From positions 24,770,001-24,834,000 of the forward strand of contig CM062218.1 in assembly GCA_031216445.1 (NCBI GenBank): a stretch of DNA of 64,000 bases. Direction: 5' to 3'. Shown here one piece after another: positions 47,929 through 59,015 of this stretch (positions within the stretch are counted from its first letter, which is position 1; every line of letters begins with the position of its first letter). Source of the DNA: Lateolabrax maculatus (Eukaryota > Chordata > Actinopteri > Acropomatiformes > Lateolabracidae). The translations under genes were made by a program, and so were the position numbers. The notes under the pieces are model-generated. The model was not told the origin of the DNA. It was given only the letters and a program-made list of their open reading frames with translations, and did not search any database.

Positions 47929-50900
47929 ATTTTTCAAGAAGACAAAAAACTTCCTATGCAGTGGTTGTGTAAGTACTGCACATTTTGTGCTGAAAAGAGG
48001 TGCTTCTTACTTAAGCATTACCGCTTAAAACACGGGTGCCACACTCGAATATCACCACTACCGTGCCTTTATAAGGAGTGCCTGTGCACATTTAAATCTT
48101 TCAATGCACTCAAAGTCCACTTATCAACATGGCACACTCAAAAGGACCTGGGGAACGTGGGTGAAACTGCTTTCCATTGTCAGCTGTGTGACTTTGTGGA
48201 GCCTTGCACTGGAGCTGACTTTTTTACCCATTTACGAAGACATTTGAAGCTGAAGCAAAAGGTTTCCTGTCCATATCAAGGCTGTAGTTTTCAGAGCAAT
48301 GTTTATTCAACCTTTAATTCACATAAAAGCAAAGAACATCAAGACCACAATAAGATGGCATTCAAACCTGAAATTGTGTCACATAATGTACTTGAGGTAC
48401 CTCCACCTAATATAAATATTCAACCTGAGGATAGTGCCCCTGAAACTGATTAGGTTGAGTTTGAGGTTACTGAGCTCAATGAAGATGTGGGAGACTTGGA
48501 GAGTCAGTTGGAACATAATGTAGCTGCTGTTTTTCTGAAAATGTCATCGATTCTTAACATCTCTGAAAATGCCCTGCAAGAAGTTATAGAGCAGATCAAC
48601 CAAATTTATGTGCTTTCACAGCCATTGTTACATACCTCGGTTGGAAAAATACTAAATCAACATTGTGGAGATGTTGAGGACTCTTAAGTGAGTGAGATAG
48701 CTAAAGTATTTACTGAGAATAATGTATTCCTGAAATTCACTTCTACTAGGGGGTCATTGTCAACCACTAGCAAGCGAACATCATACATTTGAAAAGAATT
48801 CTCAGTGGTGACGCCTATTGAGTTTGTCCTAAAAAATGACAGGCAGACAGTTGTGTATATCCCCATACTAAAAATGCTGCAGACATTACTAAACAATGGA
48901 GAAATTTTAGATAAGGCCATGTCATCTGAGACAATTTGTCACAAGGATACAGATCTCACAGGGATGGTTACCGGTTTAAAGACAATTCTCTCTTGACAGA
49001 GGAAGAATTCAGGATTGCTCTTTTCTTGTACATAGATGATTTTGAGGTGGCTAAGCCCTTGGGAACCTCCAGAAAGAAACACAAGCTGCCATCTACTGGG
49101 TACTTGGAAATCTACACCCTAAATATCGCTCCTCTCTTCATTCCATTCAGCTTGCTCTACTCATCATCGCTGAAGATGATATCAGGAAGTTGACTTTAAA
49201 TGAGAGACCACAGTCTATTGAAGAATTAAAAGTGCAACTGGTAGATAAACTGTCACTGCAGTATGACTTTAAACTGCAGTATGAAGATCAAGACTTCCAT
49301 AATGCCCTCTGCAATTTGACTGAAATAACTGATTTACCTGAAAGAGCTACGCTCAAAATCATCCCTCTTGTGACTCTCCATTTAACCGCATTGTCATCAC
49401 CCACCACAACATCAGACACTGAGTGCAGCACAGCAGACACTGAGATCCTGTCGACAGGAAGAGCATCACCATCGCTAAGACAACAGTGGCCAGATTTCTT
49501 TGACATACCCAATTTCTCAGTTGATGTTGACTATAGACTCAGACAGGCAGATCTTGCCTTTATGAAGGATGGAACACGTATGACTCTACCACGAGATATG
49601 AAGCATGACATACTAGAAAAGCTTGCTGAGACGATGTACAGTTTCAAGGCTTACCCTAAAGATGATGACTTCAGCAGTGTTGCAAAAGCACTAATTAGCA
49701 AACACCCCTGCCTCACTGAGCCTGGACCACACAGATGGTATGGCTGGAAAAACAGCCTTAAATTATCGCACAAAGCTTCAAAAAGCTGGATGTGAGGATG
49801 TAGCAATCAATGGAGGCAAAAGAAGTAAAGGCAACCCAGAAGGAGAATCCTCAAGCAAGAATATCAAACGGCCAAAAAGAGGTGAAGCAAACTACCTACC
49901 TAACTTACCTGAAGGACATGATGAAACAAGCCTTGAAAATGCCAGAAAGGTTCTCGTGGAAGAAATGAAGAAGAAACAACCCAATGGCACTCTCATCTCA
50001 CAAATGATGGACCAATCATTCCCACTACGCAGACAAGAAATTGTAGAAAAGGAACCTGCTGTACAGAACATTGTTGAACGATGGCCAGCACTCTTCACAG
50101 ACAGGTAAACTATTTTTGTTCTCAACCAATAAAATAATGCCTATCAAAAAGAAATTCAAGGTGTGTGGCTAGAAATCCAAACACACTTGTTGGAATGTTA
50201 ACACTTCTGCCATCTCTCCATCCCTACCCACCCCTCTCTCTACTTTTCAGGTGTTTGCTGAGTTCAACAGAATCGCAAGTAAGAATCTTGAGGGAGACTT
50301 CTTTGAGGCTCTGGACCAGTATACCCCACGTTTCATTGAACTTTTCAAAACAAGAAGGGGAACTGTTGGCCAGAAGCTCAGTGAGCTGATGCAGCACATG
50401 AGCTGGATGGTAAGTAGGTTAATTTTGCTTTTGATCTGTGTGATAGTTCATCAATCAAGTTCTAAATGAGATGATCCAGCCCAACCTATTCTATTTCCTG
50501 TCTGACTTGTGCTTGTGCCTTGCAAATTACTCTGTTAACTGGTCTTTTCTCTCTCTGTGTATCATTAGACACCAGACGTGACAGTACTTCGCTCTGTTGT
50601 CCTCAAAGGCATTCCTATTTTACTTGGTGACGACTCCAGTGAATTCTTCAAGACATGCTCTGTAAGTACTTGCACATAAGAAAAAGTTTGGTCTGCATTA
50701 AAATAGAACTATATCTGTGCTGACATAGAAGATGTAATTTTATCTGCACAATATACAATATACATTTTGTACAGTGATTGATGTATTTTGTATGGCAATT
50801 CCTCCACAGCTAATCTGAGAGGTATTTAAACAGCCAGTAAATAAAAATGAAATTTGCCACATAAACGTTGTACACATTAATTAATTGTAAATCTAAGGAG

Positions 50901-51453
50901 CAGGAGTCCAGGCTGAAAAGTCAGTGTCACTGTTTAAGAATATATGGACCTTGTGGACCATAGCTTTAGTTTAATCATACCACATTTATTTTGTTGGTTA
51001 TATTGTAACAATCCAGTGTGAACACATATTTAAAACCATATTCTCTAGCAAATGCTTTCAACATTAAAAATGAATGTTTAGAAGAGCATAAATTGCCATG
51101 CTGAAGAATGTGTGTGTGTGTCTTTGTAGGGTACAGCGAGAGACGAGGCCCTAGAATGCACTGTCGGTGTGCTGACAGTTGTCAGTGAAGATAATCCTCA
51201 TGAGGGTCCAAGTTCAGTAGACCTCCAGCCCATCTCCACTGCCATCATTCTGGAGGGAGGTATCATCATGGATCATATAAAAAAACTTGCCTCAGGCAGT
51301 TTGTCTGTTATTTGGGCTTACATATGCTTTGCATTTGGATTACCCAAAATGCATGGCAAATACACTCAACTTCATTCACACTGTGATGCTTGGACTGGGA
51401 AAGAAAACCTCCCACCAAAACTGTTAACTTTGAAGAACAGTCTACTGGGTTAG
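47929..51453 (+). pseudogene. Gene copy M4, last in array M
   Basis: It has the TAG stop (48451-48453), Ser at residue 122 and the 1-base deletion (about 48933) shared with M2. The His mark of unit M is in the last exon. Its 3' flank then changes type, so this copy is mosaic. Confidence 0.85.
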
Positions 51454-52803
51454 ACCAGTAAAGACCCATCAGCTGTCAGATAGCACTTTGTAAATTATGC
51501 AGCAGTTAATGTTCTCCTGTTATCAGAGAAAGTTTTATGCTTTCATGCAACTGAGCTGGCTTGTTTATGATCTCAAAAAAAAAAAAAATTCTATTAAAGT
51601 GTACCATGTTATGCTAGTATGCTAATGGTGGAAATAGCGCCACCTTGTGTTGCAAAGAGTTGTTAGATAATGTTGTCAGAAAGGAACCTAGCAAGGTTGA
51701 CCTGTTTACATTTGTGTTTTGGGAAAACTTTTAATTATAGTAGTTATAATGTAGTACAAATACAAAACCCAAGGAGTGATGTTTTTCTGTGTTGGTTTAA
51801 ACCTTGGACTGATGCTCGCTTTGGGACACAAAAGCATTTGTTGTACTTTCAGTTTTGATCAGAAATGCAATGATTTTGCATGCACTGAAGTCCTGTAATT
51901 ATCAGGTGTTTACCTGTTTAATATTGTGAGACTGTTACATGCATAGAATTAGCTCACAAAAATGTGGTTTTATTTTTGCCATGTCCATGTCATGTTCTAC
52001 AGTCAAATCAAACCACAAGTTTGTTGTTTAGCTGCTGTTTTGTACTTGAATGTACAAGAAAGTGATACTTGGGAACAGAACACTTGAGGCTGAATAATAG
52101 ATTTAATGCATATTGTTATTACAATAGCCTAACAGACATAGATCACACTATGAGCAATTTTGCAACTAGCTTTAAAATACATTAAATATGACAAGAGGAT
52201 AGAGAACAGTCATTTTATTGTTTATTGTAAGGTTATTACATGAGTGATAAAACACACATTTTATATTGGAGAATTGGAATCAAAAGTAACAATATCGAAC
52301 ATTTATTGTTCAGTCTAGATCTGTCAGTGATGCAATTATTTTTTTAATAAATGTTGTAATGCAGCTGAACAAACCCAGTGAGTGTTCTTTTAAAGTATAT
52401 GTTTGTGGTGTTTTTCCCTTTATTAGGTAATAACAGCTAAAATAGATAAGAAATGGGAGAAGGACAAGGACCCATTCAAGGAAATTGGTTTGTTTAATTT
52501 AACTGAACTGAAATGAACTGAAAAAAAATGAGTGAGTAGTAAGTAGTAGGTATCATAATTCTAAGTGGGGTTAAATTTGTATCAAGCAGTCCACACAAAA
52601 TGAAAAAATTAAGTTAACACTAAGCATGGCTATTAAGTTACATGAACTTTTTTTTTTTTTTTTAGTTGTACTACTTGATTTGGTACTGCACACTTAAAAT
52701 AAACAAGCTTTTCTAACTCACTATTCTTAAGATTACTTTGCTTAATTTGCAACGAGTTTGCATACTTTTTTTAAGTAAGGTCAACTAATTAGATTTTACA
52801 GTG
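51454..52803. other. 3' flank of copy M4 with right end of the CACTG insertion
   Basis: No gene is seen. AAGACCCATC (51463) is private. From about 52145 the variants are those of L1 and R1 (CACACTATGAGC, AATTTTGCAAC, CAGTCATTTT, CAGTCTAGATC) and not those of M1-M3. The CAGTG terminus is at 52799-52803. Confidence 0.6.
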
Positions 52804-53364
52804 AGTATACGTACACACGTCTCCCGCAGAGCTATGTTGAAAGTCCCTCAATATTCAGTCGAGTATTGGCTAATGACCTGCAACACCTAGACGTGTCCAG
52901 TACAGTACTACAATATGTAGATGATCTCTTGATATGTAGCACCTCCAAAGCTCAATGTGCACAAGACTCAGTCTCAGCCCTGATGGCTTTAGAAAAGGGG
53001 GCTCACAAGGTGAGTAAAAATAAATTACAGTTTTGCCAGACACAGGTTGAATACTTAGGTAGACAACTCTGTGGCACTAAATGAGCTATAGTGCCCTCAC
53101 AAATTGAGGCAGTATCGAAAGCTCCCAAACCACAAACGGTGAGACACATGTCGTCATTTCTGCCATCTCAGCTTTACTAGAAGCCATACACCATCCAAAA
53201 GTGTTAGCCATCATTAAATGCGTAGCTCATCAAAAAACGAATTCCCTGATAGCTAAAGGCAACAACTTAGCAGATGAAGCCGCAAAACGCATAGCTACAC
53301 CCACCTGTATAGGACCACTGCTAGTAGCTGGAGATTGTGAACCACTGACAAACTTATATATATA

Positions 53365-53399
<35 letters not shown>

Positions 53400-54269
53400 C
53401 TATATATATGTGCTGCTATGTAATAGCAGCACAACATCAGGCAAGTCCATATGCACATTCTGTATGGGCAAAAAGGGGGGCAAGTATAATCACTGAAGAA
53501 GGTCCATCACATGGGCTATGGCGAAGTGCACATGGACATATTGTCCTCCCAACATCTTTGGTACAGGTTGCTACACGTAGTGCGCATGGTCAGGACCATT
53601 GCACAAGTGGGGAGGTGTTGAGACGCCTTCAAGCAGTCTGGTGGTCACCATTTTTCCGACCTGCGTTTGTAGCTGAGACAATAAAAAAAGCCCTAAAAAT
53701 GCTAGGAATCAAACAGAAGTTCAGATGTGTGTATCACCCACAGCCACAGAGAGTAGTGGAAAGGGCAAATGGCATGCTAAAAGCAAAACTTGCAAAAATT
53801 AGAGCAGACAGTCAGTATAAAATCAATTGGGTAGATGCATTGCCACTTGCTTTGATGGCTATACGAACACTAACTAACACTAACACTAAGCTAAGAGACT
53901 AACACATCTAATACCACACGAGGCACTTACAGGGAGACCGATGCCGGTTCCCTTTTGTAGAGGGCCGTATGCGAGCAATGTGAACGAGAACTAACATGCT
54001 ACCTACGACACCTAACGCAAATACACAAAGCTGTGCTCCAACAGGTAAAAGCTGTGTCTGAGGACAGAGACGCTGACATTCCAGAGCAGCTAAGGAGAGT
54101 TGAACCTGGAGACTGGGTCTACGTAAAGGTGTTCAAACGAAAGTGGGACCAACCAAGGTGAGAAGGACCCTTTAAGGTTATCCTAACTACCCCAACTGCG
54201 CTGAAAGTAGAGGGTAAGAAATGTTGGTTCCATTTAAACCATTGCTGCAGAGCGAGGGATCCAGGTGAG
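52804..54269 (+). pseudogene. ERV pol piece after M4, running on to the integrase C-terminus
   Basis: It matches 23737-25197: uncut integrase core end (ending near 53902) and the C-terminal domain remnant with the same TGA in place of Trp (near 54160). It differs from the L4 copy by Ser-to-Pro (CCACAGCCACAG near 53742) and by the normal Gly in the RT piece. Confidence 0.8.
53355..53396. repeat. (TA)n tract, 42 bp, in pol after M4
   Basis: One TGA interruption. It is the shortest tract of array M. Confidence 0.9.
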
Positions 54270-54624
54270 ACAGCAAGGGCACAGCACGATCCAGAAAGGG
54301 ACGGTGAAGCCTCCCAACTGGAAGATAGACAGCTTCAAGATCCAAGGACAAAGATGATCACAGAGACTGGCTGAGAGGAGGAGTACCAGTAAACAACGTA
54401 ATCACACTCACGTATATAAAGTCAGCTCAATACAATCAAACATTGACATTAGGACCAGAAGGCATAAAAATAGACACGCATGTGGTTCACAGACAATGCC
54501 TAAAAGAAGGGACAGTGATGGTAGTGGTACAATGTTCACGAAATCAATGCACATAGATAAACCTACACCAAACCATGACAGCTGAAGAAGCAACCAAATT
54601 GACCCAAATTTAAGTAAAATGAGG
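54270..54624 (+). pseudogene. Probable env remnant between pol and LTR, unit M
   Basis: Identical in layout to 25198-25552: a short open stretch, then stops, then the LTR. Assignment rests on position. Confidence 0.35.
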
Positions 54625-55074
54625 TGTCTGAGCTGAGAGATGTCTCTCCCATGTGTGTCCAATGTTTAGATACTTGTGTGGATCCAATGTTTAGATACTT
54701 GTGTGGGAAATGTTTAGATAAGCCTATGTCCAAGGTCTGGCTACTTTCATAGATGGGTGCCCCTTGGGGGTTGTTTTCCTAAAGTTCCAAAGAGATGAGA
54801 TCAGTTTCAACCTGAACTATAGGTTCCACCTTCCCTTTCTGTAAAATAGCCATGTATGGTTATGAGGTTGGCTCTGAGCCTATCTTGTCACCACACATTA
54901 GCTATACCATGAGGCTTTAAAAGGTGTAGTTTGAGTGGAAAACGGGGGAGATTCACATTGGCTTCGGATCTTCTCACAGGCAATCCATGGTGCTTGTTTT
55001 GACGCTGTACTTTTTGTAATAAACCTTTTTATACAACTAAGTCGGTGTCAGCGGAGATTCCTTCATCATCATCA
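54625..55074 (+). mobile_element. ERV LTR at the M/R boundary
   Basis: Same U3 repeats (54660-54722), TATA-like box (54916-54922) and AATAAA (55018-55023) as the LTR at 25553. I saw no difference between the two LTRs by eye, which fits recent duplication. Confidence 0.7.
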
Positions 55075-55076
55075 CA

Positions 55077-55712
55077 TCATCGCTACAGAAGATACAACAC
55101 AGCCAACCCGTCTCAGACAGCTAAGGTCGCAAAAGGAGGAAGCATTTAGGAGTGGAGACAGAAGCAGGTTCAAAGAGGCAAAGTACAGGTTTAGCAAGGA
55201 GGTGAGGGGAGCTAAACGACTGTATTCTGAGAAACTCCAACACCAGTTCTCAGCCAAGGACTCTGCTTCTGTCTGGAAGGGGCTCAGAGAGCTCACCCAT
55301 TACAAACCCAGAGCCCCCCACTCTGCTAACGACTTGCGCCTGTCCAACAATCTGAACAAGTTCTACTGTCGTTTCGAAAGACAATGGGACAGTCCAGACA
55401 CAATCCCCTGGGACTCCATCCACCAGCCCCAGGCCACCAGCTTCACCTCTCCCACCACTGCAGGGGCCTGGGCCTCTCCACAACTTCAAACCTCAGAGGC
55501 CCCCTTCCCGTCCACAGTGACACCTCTCTCAATCCTGGAGAGGGATGTTAACAGACAATACAAGAGACAGAACCTCCACAAAGCAGCCGGGCCAGACTCT
55601 GTCTCTCCATCCACCCTGAAGCACTGTGCTGACCAGCTGTCTCTGGTGTTCACAGATATCTTTAACACTTCACTGGAGATATCCCACATACCAGCCTGCT
55701 TCAAATGTTCCA
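55077..55712 (+). mobile_element. LINE ORF2 fragment (L2/CR1-like), unit R
   Basis: Same fragment and same end points as at 26005; the translated stretch is identical. Confidence 0.7.
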
Positions 55713-56768
55713 GCAAGAGATACTGTAAGACTTAGAGCACACTGGCAGACGAAGAGAAAGACAAAAGACACTCACATATGTGCAGCCTGCAGTATACTGG
55801 ATCCAATGGCCAGCTGACTCAGAACTTGCACACCAATGGAGTGTGTGAAAAGCCTGGATACAGAAAGAACTGCCCACAGCACAAGAACCACGACTGCCGC
55901 TGCACTGCACTCTGATGTATGATGAGACTCAGCAACATACTGACTACAAAGAATGCTGGACAGAGTTGATTACAGGCAAAATATTATCTGTAATATGTCA
56001 AGACCTGTATGTTGGACCACAAGGACCAGCAGCAGCAGTTACTCTACCACCAGAACTACGTCCCTGGTTTCAAGTCACCAGCTCCGTCCCACATGTTACA
56101 CTCCTGATAGCTAATGGACATGAATCACGTGACCTAGGACCGATGGTGAAGGCAGCACTACAAGTGACTGTATGGAAACCAACTCAGAACACGCACGTGC
56201 AGTCATCCTCCGATGGACAATATGTGAAAATATTTCTGCGAGCATATGACAAAGGAACAAGAGCCCAAGTGCTACTAAGTCAGAGATTCCCTACTCAACT
56301 GCCACTCTCAGAAGAACATAGTGTGCTACTACATCAGATACCACATGAGTTATGGTCACATCATAAAACAGATGTAGGGCTAGTTAGGTCAGCACAGCCA
56401 GTTCACATCAAAGCAAAAGAGGGCATTGTGTTGCCATACCAAAAACAATATCCCATGAAACCACACCAAATAGCAGGTATAAGACCCACCATCAAGGGCT
56501 TGGTAGCAGCAGGTGTGTTAAAACCAACAAAAAGTCTGTGTAATACACCAACTTGTCCAATAAAACAAAATAAACTCTAGTGACTATCGATTGGTGCATG
56601 ATTTGTGCGCCATTAATTCCACTGTAGATGCAGAAGTACCTGTGGTTCCAGACCCACATACTTTGCTTTCTAATATCCCACATGACGCCTGTTGGTACAC
56701 AGCATTTGTTAGTGTGCCATTACACCCAGATTCACAGTATCTGTTTGCTTTTACATATCAAGGACAGC
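55713..56768 (+). pseudogene. ERV pol, 5' part, unit R
   Basis: Same frameshift and shortened RT segment as at 26641. It differs by Thr-to-Ala (GTGCGCCAT near 56609) and by a change just beyond the insertion edge (ATGGTATTT). It ends at AGTA 56769-56772. Confidence 0.75.
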
Positions 56769-56960
56769 AGTACACTGTAAATGCAAACATGGTATTTAAT
56801 TAAAAATAGTAAATTGACTTAAATCATTTTTTATCAAATTGCTATTAACACTCACTTTTAGTAAGTTACTTGTAATTTGTGGTTGAAAAATCTCACCAGC
56901 TCAGTCTACTTGAACTGGATTAATTTAGAAAAAGTATGTTTTCGATAATTGTGCTTTTAC

Positions 56961-57080
56961 AAGTACATTTACTCAATACTGCACTTAAGTACAAAGTACT
57001 TTAAGTACTTTACTTTTTTTTCATATTACTGTCTACTTTTACTCCACTACATTTCAGAGGGAAATATTGTACTTTTTACA
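56961..57080. repeat. Fragment of a common fish interspersed repeat, unit R
   Basis: Same fragment as at 27889. No gene is seen in 56773-57270. Confidence 0.6.
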
Positions 57081-57270
57081 TCACTGCATATGTAATAATA
57101 CATACGCGATATATAATAATAATCAGTAGTATGCTACTTTTAATTTTAATATTTTAAGTATTTCTTTTTGTGGTTATATGTTTTTTACTTAATTGAAATT
57201 TTCACTGCAGGAGCTGTATTGTAAAAGAGTAGTTTCACGGAGTGGTATTAGTACTTTTGCTTCGATTTGA

Positions 57271-57448
57271 AAACTTCGCCGGCTTTTTTTTTTTTTTTCC
57301 CGACCTGTGGGCATGCGCAACTCCGTCCTCTCTACGCCTGACGGTATGTCAACAACACACCCGCAACGGACGAGGAGCTGGACCTAATCCCTGCAACAGC
57401 ACTCGTTAAGGTTATTTTCAGCATTCTTGTGCTTGGCACACTCATTTG
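57271..57448 (+). promoter_or_regulatory. Second promoter-like block and candidate first exon, unit R
   Basis: The NRF1-type GCATGCGCA is at 57311-57319 and the donor GTGAGTAA starts at 57449. It differs from the M copy by a few single bases only. Confidence 0.4.
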
Positions 57449-57555
57449 GTGAGTAATATTTTACCCTTGTTTAGACCGTTTTCTTTCTGTAAGTAAGCGC
57501 CATATTTTTCGTGCTTGCTAGTAATGATGTGTGTTGTAATGTCAGCTAACGCTGC

Positions 57556-57577
57556 CTCAGAGCTATATAGCTCTGAG
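57556..57577. repeat. Perfect 22-bp palindrome, unit R
   Basis: Same sequence as at 28485, with no mismatch between the arms. Confidence 0.85.
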
Positions 57578-57968
57578 CTAGCTGAACTATATTATGGACA
57601 TAACGTGTCTTACTTTTGTCACGTTAAAGTTGAGGAGAAACTTTAGTGTAGCGGTCGCGGGCGTGCTCGTCACGTGCACGCGCACACCCGCTGTCGGAGT
57701 TGATTTTTTTTTCTGAGGCCAGTCATCTATGAGTACTCACTCACGATGAGAGACTGATCCCGGCGGTTTGTGAGTTTCCATGAGCAGGAGGGCATTCACA
57801 TGGCAGAACATCAGAACAAGTCTGGATGTATCATTTTATTTTACGTTCGGCTGTTAAGTTAGGACTATGCTAACTTAATGTTATTTTATTTAACCCTCCT
57901 CACTTAACACTAGTCATATTTGTAGCTGTGTCGTTTCCATGGTTACCACGTTTAGCGCGCCCAATGAG

Positions 57969-58617
57969 CCGGTCACCCGCTCCACTCAGTGTGATCATTC
58001 TGCAGGATCAATGAACTGTCAGCGTGTTTAATCAATCATAACTCTGAATACTAAACTTTCACGGGATTGTTTAATGCAAACGTCACACATGTATATATAA
58101 TATATATATATATTATATATATATATAATATATACAGATATATAGGGAGAGAGAGATAGATAGATAGATATAGATTTTCATTTTTTTTTATATATATGTA
58201 GATATACATATTCATTTTTTCTGAGATCTAACTTCTGTCTATTGTGTTTTATCTTATATTGATGTATAATGTTGTATTGTTTCTTCATTTTTCAACTTAT
58301 TAAAATAGCTGAGTAGTACACAATCTGCTTCTGCTTCTCTATCATATATTAGTGTTTTTATATATATGTGTGTGTGTGTGTATTATATTATATCATACAT
58401 AGCATATATCACATACCAGAATATTCTATTACCGTTATGCCTATTATGTATATTAAAATACGCCGAATCATGTGTCCGGTATCATGCCTACATGTATGAC
58501 GTTTGCAGAAAAAAATCCCGTGAAAATCAGTTTAGTATTCAGAGTTATGATTAATTAAATGCATTGACACTTCATTGTACCTGCAGACAGATTACACTGA
58601 GTGGAGCGGGTGACCGG
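57969..58617. repeat. Long palindrome, unit R
   Basis: The organisation is the same as at 28898. The left arm has lost a few bases (ACTAAACTTTCACGGG where the others read ACTAAACTGATTTTCACGGG), while the right arm is intact. The central TA run differs again in length. Confidence 0.85.
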
Positions 58618-58870
58618 TCCAAGATGGCGGCCCCACGTCTCATCAGCGCCAATAGGCAGTAGCGGTCGATGCGGCGTCTACTCTTTATATGTCTATGCCG
58701 CACACTGTTTACTTGCGCAGTGCTTGTCTGATCACACGAGGAGCGCAGTGAGAGCCCGCAGATCAGATTTGGGACAGACAAAAGGGTCTCCCTGTCTGTC
58801 TTTTTATCATAGCCTGTTACCATTGCTGGCATACTCAGTGGCCTAAGTTATTCTTTAAGGTTATGTTGTC
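58618..58870 (+). promoter_or_regulatory. Promoter-like block upstream of gene copy R1
   Basis: AAGATGGCGGC is at 58621-58631, CCAAT at 58649-58653 and TTTATAT at about 58684-58690, with the same spacing as the other two blocks. Confidence 0.5.
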
Positions 58871-59015
58871 TAGAATATGTACATTACAATACTGTCTTTG
58901 TGGGTAATAGGCCTATGTTACAGTTTTCACTTGTACTGGAAACAAGATGTTTATGAGTTGTGGTGAGCTTTGGTTGTGTTAAATTGTTGTATTCTTCTTA
59001 ACTGTCCCCTTCCAG

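Larger units (their letters stand above)
30090..53681 (+). repeat. Tandem array M: four head-to-tail 5.9-kb blocks
   Basis: The blocks are about 30090-36014, 36015-41916, 41917-47807 and 47808-53681. The junction sequence is the same as in array L, so the tandem formed once and was copied with the large unit. The junction copies also share a small change just after it (GGAAGG followed by T7, instead of the GGATTTAG of the first block). Confidence 0.95.
25553..54624. repeat. Complete 29-kb higher-order repeat unit (unit M), LTR to LTR
   Basis: The distance from one LTR start to the next is 29,072 bp. The unit contains, in order, LTR, LINE fragment, 5' pol, CACTG insertion with palindrome, gene copies M1-M4 each followed by a pol piece, integrase C-terminus and env-like remnant. 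The same order is seen in the partial units on both sides. The start of the window matches 28937 and 58008, giving a spacing of 28,936 bp and then 29,071 bp. The difference comes mainly from (TA)n tracts and small indels. By eye the units differ only at scattered bases. Confidence 0.95.
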
